A stretch of 64,000 bases of DNA, taken from assembly GCA_963932145.1 (NCBI GenBank), contig OZ010571.1:160263796-160327795 (forward strand), read 5' to 3'. This stretch comes from Acanthosepion lycidas (Eukaryota > Mollusca > Cephalopoda > Sepiida > Sepiidae). The notes below the pieces were generated by a model. The model was not told the origin of the DNA, did not search any database, and saw only the letters and a list, made by a program, of their open reading frames with translations. A program made the translations under genes and the position numbers. Of this stretch, positions 52,465 through 62,645 are shown in pieces; position 1 is the first letter of the stretch, and each line of letters opens with the position of its first letter.

Positions 52465-52915
52465 AAGAGGAGGACAACAACACTCAGAAAACAGTCTGCC
52501 TGTCTTATTTGAAGAGGTTATCAGAGAAAATACAAAGGATCTGCAGTCCATATAACATCAGGACAACCTTCAAAGCTGGATGACACTTCGCAGATATCTC
52601 TTTCAGGTAAGACCCCCCCCCCATAGAGGAGAACATGACTAAAGACTGTGTGTACACTATCCCATGCAGATGCAGAAAGAAATATAAAGGGGAGACAGGC
52701 TGTCCCCTTAAGGTAAGGCTTCAAGAACACCAGAAAGCTGTAACAGGGGAAGTGCAAAATTAAGGTGTGGCTGACCACATATGGAGAGAAAAAGGAGATC
52801 ATTGCCCTCCGTGGGATCAGGTTGAGATCATAGACAAAGAACACCATTGGAAAATTTGTAAACTTAAGGAATCAACACATATGCTTGGCAACAAAAATCT
52901 CCTGAGCTGACCAAG
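52463..52915 (+). pseudogene. Penelope-like GIY-YIG endonuclease domain
   Basis: It resumes KEEDNNTQKTVCLSYLKRLS, SEKIQRICSPYNIRTTFKAG, then the nuclease core CVYTIPCRCRKKYKGETGC and PLKVRLQEHQKAV, then VADHIWREKGDHCPPWDQVE and HMLGNKNLLS. The YKGETG corresponds to the YIG motif. A C9 run near 52612 and an in-frame stop near 52760 break it. Confidence 0.82.
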
Positions 52916-52985
52916 CATAGAAATGAATACAATATGGGAACCAGTAATAAGGAGTGTCAAAGAAAAGCGATAATAACAATAACAA

Positions 52986-53388
52986 AAATTGCAGTATGAG
53001 CTCTGGTAAAAACATGTAATGATAACAGCAAAATTTGCAATATGAGCACTGGTAAAAATGGTTGCTGAAGACATTAGGTTTATAATACCCAGAAATTCAT
53101 ACCCAGATGTCCTCAAGGACACGTGGCACAGTGGATAAAGGCCCAAAGAGTGTGAGTTCAATACCTGAAGAACTTTTAGAGGAGAATTAATGGGAGATAA
53201 CTGATAACTGACATCCATTAGACATAGCCTTTGGAACTAGAACATTCTACCCCAGTGATCAAAATAAAGGATTCAGTTCAACATTCCAACCACCTGAAGA
53301 AGGCCAGAGCATACAATGACCAAAACGTTGTGATAAATATGGCGACAAAGATGAGGACAATAGTCTGAATAATGTAAATAGTTTACTG
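52986..53388 (+). repeat. Penelope element right inverted repeat
   Basis: It contains CTGAAGA at 53294-53300, then CCAAAACG where the left copy keeps GAAAC. It ends AATGTAAATAGTTTACTGG. Confidence 0.85.
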
Positions 53389-53905
53389 GTGTAATAAGCA
53401 ACAATGCAATGCAAAAACTTGAGGCAAATTTCTGGATCTTGTCAAGCAATTCTTCTGTCTCAACATCACAAATTTTTTCATAAAATCATTGGAATGTTTC
53501 AGATTCCCATTCTTTCTTGCATTCTGAATTTTTGAATGAATTTGTAAATTTCATTTTACTGGAATAGCTGTGAAAACGGATTGAATGAAGCAAAATTTCT
53601 TTAACAAGAGTAGTAAAGAAGTCCTGATGAAAATGGTTTTCAGGTGTTTGAACTTCATCATGATTTTCATAATCAAATAAATTTTATTTATGATGCATTT
53701 GTGGCTTTAAATCTTTCCTCAATATCATTTTCTTCTGCAGTTTCATGCACTGTCATGATAGTCTTGAAGAAAATTGCATAAATCTCAGCAGTCATAATGT
53801 TGATATAGAAGACTAACAATTGACTAATTTTGTTCACCTGAAACAGAAAAATTAAAGTTTCCTATTTTTTGTTTAGCCAGTTAGAGGAATATGCTGGTAC
53901 TATAT
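53389..53905. other. Intergenic DNA
   Basis: No gene or repeat is recognised. Confidence 0.4.
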
Positions 53906-55286
53906 AGGGTGTATCAAAAATGCTTTTACAAACTTTGAAGGTGGGTTCCTCACATCAAAACAAGGACAAAAGTTCATATAAACATATGTCTGCAAGTCTT
54001 TTGTTTTTGAGTTATTAAGTTTAACGTTTATGGTAAGTGTTGTTAAATGTACAACCCAAGATACAATCCAAAAATACTTTTACAAATTTTGGGGATTGGG
54101 TTCCTGAAACCAAAACGAGGTAAAATGTCCATGCAAACATATTAGTAATGTCTATTGCATAAACCAATTGTTTTAGGTGGCCCCACACAAAAATCCAAAG
54201 GATTTAGGTCAGGGAAACATGCAGGCCATGGAACCAGTTTTCCCCTACCTATCCATCTTTCAGTGCATTGCTAACAATGTGACTAAAATGTGCTGGAGCC
54301 CCATCATACACAAATCACATGCATCTTTGTATTAGCAGGATTATATGCTCTAGCAGGTCTGGAAATTTGTTTGAAATAAAGTCCATGTAGACAGCTCCTG
54401 TAAAACATGGTGAGAGAGCATATGGACCTACGACAGTCACCTACAATTCCAGCCAACACATTAATTATAAACTAATGCTGATGTCTAGCCTGTATTGTAC
54501 CATGGGGATTCCAATCTGCCCACAGATGTTAGTTGTGTAAATTTGGTATTCCGTTTCTTCCAAATGTTATTTTATCGATAAACAAGATAAACAATGGATT
54601 GGTAATTGGGGTAATAAATCATCAGCAAAAGTTATCCTGTGGTAAGTGATTCAGAGGGCAAAAGACCCTACACATTTTGAAAATGCTATTGATACAGGAG
54701 CTGCTCTTGAAGTATCTTTCATGATATGTATGACATGCTAGGGACACTTAACATGTGCTGATGCCTGGATCATCTCCAACAGCCTGTAGAATGTGTTCAT
54801 TATGGTCAGACATACAAGTGGATCTCAGTTTTCCACAATCCATAGTTTGTGGTGCTATAGATCCTGTTTCAGCAATGCAATGATAAACAGCAGCAAAGAT
54901 TGGATGACTCAACTGCCTTTGGTCTGGAAATGCAATCTGATACAGCCATGCAACCTTGCATCCATTACCATTCACATGGCCATATGTAAAAATCATATCT
55001 GCCTGCTCATGATATCAATATCCTGCCATTGTTAAATGAAACACTTCTCATTTAACTCACTACTACACCCATTAAACATTAAAGACAGACAAGCCACAAA
55101 TATACACAAATAACAAATGTAACCTAGTCTATATGGCAATCACAGTGCAATCTACTGTAAACTTTCTTTAAATTTAATAACTCAGAAACCAAAGGATTTG
55201 TGGACATATGTTTATATGAACTTTTGTACTTGTTTTGGTGTTAGGAACCAACCCCTAAAGTTTGTAAAAGTATTTTTGATAGCCCT
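53906..55286 (-). mobile_element. Mariner-type transposon with ~115-bp TIRs
   Basis: Ends AGGGTGTATCAAAAATGCTT and (complement) AGGGCTATCAAAAATACTTT. The TIRs continue through ACAAACTTT, GGTTCCT and AAAGTTCATATAAACATATG to about 54020 and about 55165. A third copy of the TIR lies inside the left end (54058-54150), in the same orientation as the left TIR. A broken transposase occupies the minus strand. No clear target duplication. Confidence 0.82.
54170..55010 (-). pseudogene. Mariner/DDE transposase remnant
   Basis: N-terminal helix-turn-helix (ANGNGCKVAWLYQIAFPDQR-like region: CKVAWLYQIAFPDQRQLSHP; HCIAETGSIAPQTMDCGKLR; HILQAVGDDPGIST, 54748-54996) then, with shifts, VYDGAPAHFSHIVSNALKDG and ILWIFVWGHLKQLVYAID. 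The catalytic HDGAPAHFS Asp is retained as YDGAPAHFS. Multiple stops. Confidence 0.75.
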
Positions 55287-55853
55287 GTATATGCATTTAG
55301 TATTTTTAACAAAAAATAAATGTATGTAAATAGATACATTTATTATTATAATTATTATATGATATATTATACTATATATAATAATTATTATTCTTATAAT
55401 TCTTATAATAATATCATATTATAGTTATTATAAAAGATATATTATCACAATTAATGACTGAAAATTTAACATGGTAACAGGTAAAAAAATAAATGTTGAT
55501 AAAAGGGGCTGAGACCCTCAGAGCACTGCTGAAACCCTCTGCTCTCGGGCGCTCTCAACAAACCCTATCTCTGCTTGAGGTGGGTTTTACTATTCTTAAG
55601 ATAAAAAAAGTATAATGTACCAAAAATGTTGCTCATTTTCGTCCTTCTTCAATGTTATATTCACTACATAAAAATATACTAAATTTACCAAATACTAAAA
55701 AAATCATTCTGAAATGACAGTTGTTACAATACAATCAAAAGTTATCTTTTTTAATGAAGTTACTTAAAACTAAATACACCTTATGCCATTTGATGACAAA
55801 ACTAGAACTAACTTTTACAACAACCTGATACTATATATGTGTGAAGGTATATA
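55287..55853. other. Intergenic DNA with a GC-rich islet
   Basis: 55508-55590 (GGGGCTGAGACCCTCAGAGC onward) is much richer in GC than the flanks, with a small CTGAG/CTCAG hairpin. Class unknown. Confidence 0.4.
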
Positions 55854-55972
55854 TGAGGAGTGCTGAAAATTTTTGGCCTGACGAAGAAGCCCTTCCCCAA
55901 AATTCCAATGTTTGGTTACTTGGTCAAATTCTGGTAACTAGGTCAGATTGAAAATTTTTTCAGTACCCCTCA
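55854..55972. mobile_element. Short MITE with ~20-bp TIRs
   Basis: TGAGGAGTGCTGAAAATTTT is complementary to the right end (AAAATTTTTTCAGTACCCCT then CA). 119 bp, non-coding. Related internal sequence (GATGTTTGGTCATTTAG-like) occurs near 15640, 38610 and 63700. Confidence 0.65.
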
Positions 55973-56039
55973 TGCATGTATATGTATGTATGAAGGATCA
56001 AAATAAAACCTCAAAATTTGATTAATAAACAAAACACAT

Positions 56040-56110
56040 GAGGAATTTTACTAATATTTCAATATTTATTTGCATCATCTTCAGAGCATTATAAAAATGA
56101 CTTACTATAC
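56040..56110 (-). ncRNA. Second hammerhead-like motif
   Basis: The minus strand has CTGAAGATGATGCAAATAAA followed by TATTGAAATATTAG: CUGANGA at 56084-56078 and GAAA at 56060-56057. The sequence resembles the end of another Penelope-like family. Not tested by folding. Confidence 0.3.
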
Positions 56111-56488
56111 CTATTTAATAATTATTGAGACTTAAATTGAATAAAATAAGAAAATGAAGAAAATTATAAAATATTGATAAAGCACAAATAGACAAATCAT
56201 CAACAATGGAAGTAGAAAGAAAAGCTGACCTATGAAATTCAGAATGTAACAAGTTTTTAGAATGGTCACTAGTCTGTCTTTGTAAGCAAGCAAGAATATT
56301 TCAGCTCTCACAGATAGAAAGATTTTTATTTACTTGTTGCTGGTGAGATAAAACAGGAAGGAAAAAGAGGAAAAAGAATGAATAGGATAGGTAGCACTTG
56401 TCATTTTATAAAGTGTTGTTGGTCAAGGGATTTTTGAATGCTGTATCTGAAAATTGAGCACATTACAGTTACTGTTACTATTTTTGTT

Positions 56489-56872
56489 ATCCTACAGGAG
56501 ACATGGTGGAGTAATGGATTGCAGCTTGGATCAAGGAATCAGAGAACCAAGTTCAAATTCCAGCTGAGTTCATTGCATTCACTTATTTGCTAATACCCTT
56601 GTGAAATACCTTCTCCCCTAGCTATTAGTCCTATAGCAACCACTCTAGGAGAAGGACAAGTCTGAATTAAAAATTTGGGACCCTACAGACTGAGAGCATA
56701 TTCTGTGGTCTTCAATGTTGGTCAAGAAATTGAAGAGGAGATGGACACAACCAAGCTATCTGAAAGGTCAATGAAAGGATTATGAGGAAGAAGAATCAAA
56801 ATCTGTTTTGTCTACCCTCATGTGCTGCTGATGATTGAAGCAATCAAACGACTGATGATGATGATCCTACAG
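56489..56872 (+). mobile_element. tRNA-derived SINE with 9-bp target duplication
   Basis: The SINE is 56498-56863 (366 bp), flanked by ATCCTACAG at 56489-56497 and 56864-56872. The tRNA-like head has A box TGGTGGAGTAATGG and B box AGTTCAAATTCC (56550-56561). The tail ends in an ATG repeat (CTGATGATGATG). The 9-bp duplication shows it was inserted as a unit by LINE-type retrotransposition. Confidence 0.88.
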
Positions 56873-57112
56873 AAAAAACATGTATTGAATAATCAAAGTG
56901 TTCCTTACTTAATACCTGCTTGGTATCTCTTGCTTTTGCATCCCCTATCAAAACTTTAAATACATTTTCAGTATATTGTAGAAAAATAAATCAATCTTCT
57001 TAGAAAAGTTATCAAATGATATTTCCTCAATTTCTCTAAAAATCAAACTTTTGATGAGTTAAATAGAATGATGACTCATCATAATCTATCAGTTTGACAC
57101 TTGTGACAGATA
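56873..57112. other. Intergenic DNA
   Basis: Unassigned AT-rich spacer. Confidence 0.4.
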
Positions 57113-58743
57113 TTTCAGCAAACATGGATAAATGTCCCTGCAGTAAGATGTAGTGTCAAAAGGACAGTTTTTCCCAAGACACTGCATTTTTAACTACATT
57201 CACTCTTTGACAATGTTTATTGATGATTAGAACTGGAATAAAACCTAAACATATGATGAAAGTGAATCTAAACATTTTCTTTGTTCTTGAGAATTGTCAA
57301 CAAAAATAATAAACACTATTAGATTGTTTATTTACACTACTTATTTATTATATTATTTATTGGAATCATTGGCAAAACCTTGGCTGATTGCCAATTGATT
57401 CAAACTTTATAAAATGGTAAATAATAAAGATTTCCTTATACTTGGCTCATATATTTTAATAATTTAGTAAAATTTTATAAATTTATGAGTAAAAATTGTT
57501 TTCACATATATTTCTTTATTAATTGTTAAATGATAAATATTGCATTGCATTAGTTCTAATTATATTAGTTTTTAGAATGTTGTAAATGTAAAATTATTCT
57601 TGTAAATAAATACTCTAATAAATATATAAATAATGTTTAATATTTTTATTGTACTCACCTGTAGTGAATTACCACAGAGAGCAAAGAGGCCCAGGATTGC
57701 ATGTATTTTTTGCAATGCTAATATAAAACCATGGATAAAATGACTTACTTCCAGCACAAGCAAAGATTTGAACATGCAGTGTAAACTGTCCAAAGGAGAA
57801 AGAAATGGTGGCTTTGCAGGTCACATATTTGAAATAGATCTCAGAGGAAGATACTCTCTTGTGAGATTATCTTAGTGCATATGCAAATTTTGGCTGTCAA
57901 TGATACATAAAATTGGGAAGAACAAGACAAGGGAGTGAGAAAAAAAAGATGGTTGATTGCTGTGTTGAAATGACTACAAGTGTCATGGATAAGGGAGAAG
58001 AAATTGATTGCAGGCATAGATTGTGACAATAAGTTTAAAGCTTTTTTTTGCAACATCACCAGTTCCCAGTTACCCAGACTATACACCCTTCTCCAACAGT
58101 GCCAGCTTTGCTGGCCTGGATATGTAGGCCATATACAGAATGGGAGAATTCCGAAGGTCCTTCTGTATGGGGGAACTGGCCACTGGCAATAGTGCACAAG
58201 GTCAACCGCATCTTTGCTTCAAGGATGCTTGCAAAAGGGATAATGGACATGAACATTGACAGGTGGGAAGATGCCACCAATGATCACTCATACTGGAAAT
58301 GCAATTTTCACTGAGGGGTGGAGCAAGGAGAGGAGAAACAAAGCCTTGCTGCTGAGGAGAAGTGTGCTTGAAGGAAAAAAACAACAAGGTGACATCAGGG
58401 AGAATGTCTTCACATGCATTCATTGCAATCAAGGTTGTCACTTCCATGTGGCCTGTAGAGCCATAATAGATGCTGCACCACCATCAACAGTTTGAGGCAT
58501 ATTGACACATGCCGCATACAATTTTTGTCGCAAATTATCAAGAACAAAAGAAAAATGTATAAATTCACTTTTATCATCATATGTTTAGGTTTTATTCCAA
58601 TTCTAATCATAACTTTTTAAAACAATAAACATTGCCAAAGTGTAAAGGTAGTTAAAAAAATGGTGTCACAGGAAAAACTGTTTTTTTGACACTACGTCTT
58701 ATTGTGGGCACGTTTATTCATGTTTACCCATGTTTGCTGATAC
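57113..58743. mobile_element. Long-TIR DNA element carrying a LINE fragment
   Basis: Left TIR 57113-57266 and right TIR 58561-58743 are inverted and ~85% alike: TTCAGCAAACATGG / CCATGTTTGCTGA; TAGTGTCAAAAGGACAGTTT / AACTGTTTTTTTGACACTA; AACTGGAATAAAACCTAAAC and CATATGATGA in both. No transposase is seen, so it would be non-autonomous. The interior includes LINE-derived sequence at 57975-58495. Confidence 0.8.
57975..58495 (+). pseudogene. LINE ORF C-terminal fragment inside the TIR element
   Basis: Across three frames: RLYTLLQQCQLCWPGYVGHI and QNGRIPKVLLYGG; then ASRMLAKGIMDMNIDRWEDA; then EGWSKERRNKALLLRRSVLE and a zinc-finger end CIHCNQGCHFHVACRAI. This is the C-terminal block common to many non-LTR retrotransposon proteins. 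Confidence 0.7.
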
Positions 58744-59865
58744 TTCTTTAATAATAAATTACCCTACATCTCAGATTTGTATAAAGTACCTCTAAATCTA
58801 TGTAGCTACAAAGCACAAGGAATCATTATTATTAATTTTTGACTAGTATTTACTTATATCTTAATTTTTTAGCTACTTTTTATCAGAACATTTACTTGTA
58901 TTGACTTTATATTTAATAACTATTTTTAATTGTTTAATTTTTTCTGGTGTATCTTCTAGGGCAATCAATAAACTAACAAAAATTGGAAAAATGCATTAAA
59001 AATGAAAAAATTAAAATGTTTTTAACAGTAACAAATTCATTTAAAGCTTTTCTTGTGAATGAGAATAATGTAATAATGAAAAATATGAAGTTAATATGTT
59101 AATTAAAGTGATTAGAAATATATAATGATCACCATAAACATCAATACAATGAGCTAGGTGTTTTTTCAAACATAAAGGATTGTTTTATGTTTATTTTTGA
59201 CAGATTTCTTTTACTATTAAGGAACTCTTAATAAATTGTAATTAGTAAGATTAAAATATATAGTTTTATTATAAACCTTAAATAAGCTGGTTAAAATTTA
59301 TCATAATTGTTGCATGATTAAATAAATTAATTTTAAATAATAAGTAATAGACAAAAAACATCTTTTAGATTTACTTTTCAGCATGACTTTAGACAAAACA
59401 TAATAGAAATAAGCTGAAATATAAATAAGCTATATATAATCAGTTAATTCTTTCAGGAACAGACATGAATTCATTGATTTCTAGACGCAGAATTACATTA
59501 CTACATTCATGGTTACCTACAACAGGTCTGAACCATTCAAATCTGATAATTACTTTAATCATATAATCAACAGCATATTTTCTTTAGCTGATCCCAATCC
59601 AATTATATCCACACAAAATCTGTTTCTGGTTATCATTTTTAGGTATGAAAAAATACAAACTATACTAATGAACCAGTATCTGTTATCTTAGGTTATGCAG
59701 ATAATATACAGTGGCATCACTTAATTTAGGCACATGAATACACTAACTTAAAAATGATGTGATAATATAATAATATTATATGTAAAATGAAAGCATTTTA
59801 TGCTTTTTTTAAATAAAGTATATTTTGATGGGAATAATCTAAATATAATAATTACAGCAGTGGGA
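58744..59865. other. AT-rich intergenic DNA
   Basis: No gene or element is recognised. Confidence 0.4.
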
Positions 59866-60960
59866 AACTGACTGAAGCTGAGATGCCAGTTCAAGACTGA
59901 TAACATTGCAGATTCCTTTTTTAATTTTGTCAAGTATTTCTTAATATATAGTAGAAGCACCAGGCCAGATGTCACAATATTCAATGCATGGACAAATAGT
60001 AAACTTATAAATGTGTAAGATAGATTCTGTCTAGCACAACATAATGAACCAATTTTCCAAGCAGCTGACCTAGCAATTGATTCAATATAATCATTCCATA
60101 TTGTTTCTCTGAAAGAAGTGCCTGTGAGGTGAGATGGCTAACCAAATATGAGTTAATTAGAACCTCTAGGACTTTGTCAAAAAGAGGTAAAAGTCTAATA
60201 GTTCAATAGAAGGATCAGACAGTTCTCCCAAGCTCTAAAAATGGGGATGACAGAAAAGAATTTCCAAGAAACAGCAAGGAATTTTTTATAGAGTTTAGAG
60301 AGAACAGGAACCGTATTTCTTTAGAACTATTGCAGGGATATCATCAAGCCTGTATGCTTTGTGGGGATCCATTTTAGAAATGATAGCAGAAATTATACAG
60401 CAAATTATATGCATATCACATAGTAGAGGCTCAGTTCTAAAGTCAGAAAAAGATACTCCAGAAGAGAATTTATGAGCAAAACATTCTGCTTTATCAGTAG
60501 ATGTTAACACCTCAAACTGAGTGAAAAGAGGAGGGATATAAGATTTACCCTTACAGATTACAGAGTCACCGATAGTCAAAATAACCAAATTTGTTAGAAG
60601 CTATATGGTACCCCATTCTGTCAGTGAACAAAGACTTAGCCTCAATGTGAACATGTTTACAATCTCTTGTGATCAGAACTATCAGGTTGATACAGCTAGA
60701 AAAAGGGATTCATATGAGCGATAGCAACTGAATAGACAGGTATAAATTCACCTGATATTTCTGAGATGGCATGAAAGCATCAATATAATCTTTTACTGAA
60801 GAAGAAACCTCAGTGGTATAATTCCTAATAGGAAGGTTACAAATTTCACTCCAATGGTTGTCAGAAAGAAAATCACAAAATTAATCCCAGTCAGTTTGCT
60901 GGTCATTCAAAAAATAATGCATGTTCTTTAATACAATAGTAGAAGCAGACAAAACATACC
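59866..60960 (-). mobile_element. LINE RT remnant, minus strand
   Basis: 60295-60588 reads FEVLTSTDKAECFAHKFSSG and SKMDPHKAYRLDDIPAIVLK, the RT N-terminal motif of jockey/CR1-type LINEs. 60600-60960 holds the preceding linker (SSVKDYIDAFMPSQKYQVN). 59866-60010 holds the C-terminal RT block shared with 39080, 49670 and 62595. The central RT including the catalytic site is deleted. Confidence 0.7.
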
Positions 60961-61960
60961 AAAATAAAGACAAAATTCTAATCCCCAGTATAATCTCATA
61001 GTATTTCGCCTTTGAATGAAAACATATATATTAACCTCATAGAAATTTCTTAGCTACTTTCTTAGATATGTATACAAATCCCAAATCTCTTTGATAACTA
61101 TCACCCTTTGCTCTTTCATGGAGTCTGCCATAATTCTAGGAAGCCACTTTGCACATAACTGAGCAGCCAAGAAACTGCTCTACACGCAAGCGAACCACCA
61201 GTGGGCCTCTAGCAGTCTGCCAGTGGTAACATAGCTGCAATGAACATGCTGGCTGTTTGGCAGCAGGCCACCAGTGGTAAATGCTAGTGGCATGTCACCC
61301 AGTGGCAGACTGGTGTTTTGCATGTAGGGATGTACCAAACTTCAAGCACTAACATGGCTCACCTGAAAGCATTTACAGAGTTTTGCAACAGTCAATTTTT
61401 TTGTTGAAATAAGAGCATCAAATAATTTGACCATATCCTCATTTACTGCAGCATCTAGCTTAAAACTATGGGGTCTGTTATTAAGGTTAGATTCTCCTTT
61501 CACTCAATGGTTGTCACTATATTGACCCATTTCCTTAATATGCTTACATCAAATGCGGCCTTTCCATAAAAATTCTCTATTAATGAGCAATAGAAAAATA
61601 AGTATCATCAAGATATAAAAAGATGTAAGCTAAAATAAATATGATCATCATAAAAATTTCCTTAAATAATTTTGCAAATTAATTAAATGTGGTTTGCAAA
61701 GATTAGGTAAGTATGCAGTTAATTTGCCAAAGAGCAGCATTAGGGTTGGAATGTGGAACAGTTATTTAAAATGATATGGTGTAACAAATTGAAATTTAAC
61801 ATATTTGGGTCTGATAATCAAAAAAATGTTAGAAGCAGAGTTGACAAACAGTAACAACCATGTTTAATTAGAGAACAGTTAAACATGGGAGAAAGAATTG
61901 TTATTGTATGGGACTGTATGTCTGCAATGTTGATCTATTTTATCAACTTACAGAAATTAA
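60961..61960. other. Intergenic DNA with a CCAGTGG motif cluster
   Basis: Between 61180 and 61320 CCAGTGG or its near relative recurs (CCACCAGTGGGC, TGCCAGTGGTAA, GGCCACCAGTGGTAA, CCCAGTGGCAG). The stretch is GC-richer than its flanks. Class unknown; the rest is AT-rich. Confidence 0.45.
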
Positions 61961-61964
61961 TGTA

Positions 61965-62155
61965 GTAAGTCTTATCAAGAAATAATGGATGAGGTTATGC
62001 TACCATATGTGCAAAATCATATAGGTTGATTGTGGGTTTTTCTGCATGATGACCCAAAACATATGGTCAGAGAAGCCAGAACTTGCACTGAAGATAACAG
62101 CATTGAGTTACTGTGGTTGCCAGCCTGATCAGCAGACATCAACTCAGTGAGAAGT
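61965..62155 (+). pseudogene. Tc1-type transposase fragment
   Basis: Reads YQEIMDEVMLPYVQNHIG, a stop, then VFLHDDPKHMVREARTCTED and NSIELLWLPA, a stop, SADINS. This is the second-Asp to Glu portion of Tc1 transposases (QDNDPKHT..., WPAQSPDLNPIE). The first Asp and the terminal repeats are absent. Confidence 0.7.
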
Positions 62156-62204
62156 GATGGTAAAATGTTAAATCTAATATCTTGTACAATAAATCCACAA
62201 AAAA

Positions 62205-62645
62205 TGTTCTGTTTATTTTTTGTTTTATTTCACCCCAATCAAGATGATAAAATCACTGACATGCAAGAGGTCACTGACAGTGAAAGAATGAAGAGAAAGG
62301 ACAATAAAAAACAGTATTAAAAAAGACAGAAGATGATAATTGACATTGCTTTTAAATTTTTGAAGATTGTAGTTGACAGGAAAGCAGGAAACTGGAAGAG
62401 AGTTCTACAGTTGAGAAGTGCAAGAGAAGAAACTATCAGAATAGCACTTACAGTTCAGCAGTAAAATGATAAAACCTTGCTGAAAATCTAGTACAATACT
62501 TAAATACATAAATTCAAGGTACTAAAGAGGAAAGATCTTCAGAAAAATTGTTATAAAAATATTTATAGAAAAGACATAGGAAGGCTATGTTACAGTGGTG
62601 GGAAAGTATCTGAAACTGAGATGCTTGGTCAGGATTGATAAATGA
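62205..62645 (-). mobile_element. LINE 3' end, minus strand
   Basis: Aligns with 38735-39110. The minus strand reads DSFFSCTSQL, then LPVSCFPVNYNLQKFKSNVN YHL-type residues of the LINE C-terminus, ending near a T-rich stretch at 62205-62225. Confidence 0.6.

Larger units (their letters stand above)
50654..53388 (+). mobile_element. Penelope-like element with inverted terminal repeats
   Basis: RT (51048-51822) and GIY-YIG-type endonuclease (52463-52915) are the hallmark pair of Penelope-like elements. They are flanked by ~400-bp inverted repeats (50654-51058, 52986-53388; shared GTGTCCTTGAGGACATCTG / CAGATGTCCTCAAGGACACG). One frameshift in RT and stops in the endonuclease inactivate it. A 580-bp LTR-like insertion (51882-52464) splits the coding region between RT and endonuclease. 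Confidence 0.88.

Noticed and set aside
52521..53218. Two minus-strand open stretches of 108 and 133 codons
   Set aside because: Opposite the Penelope endonuclease domain and right inverted repeat; no homology.
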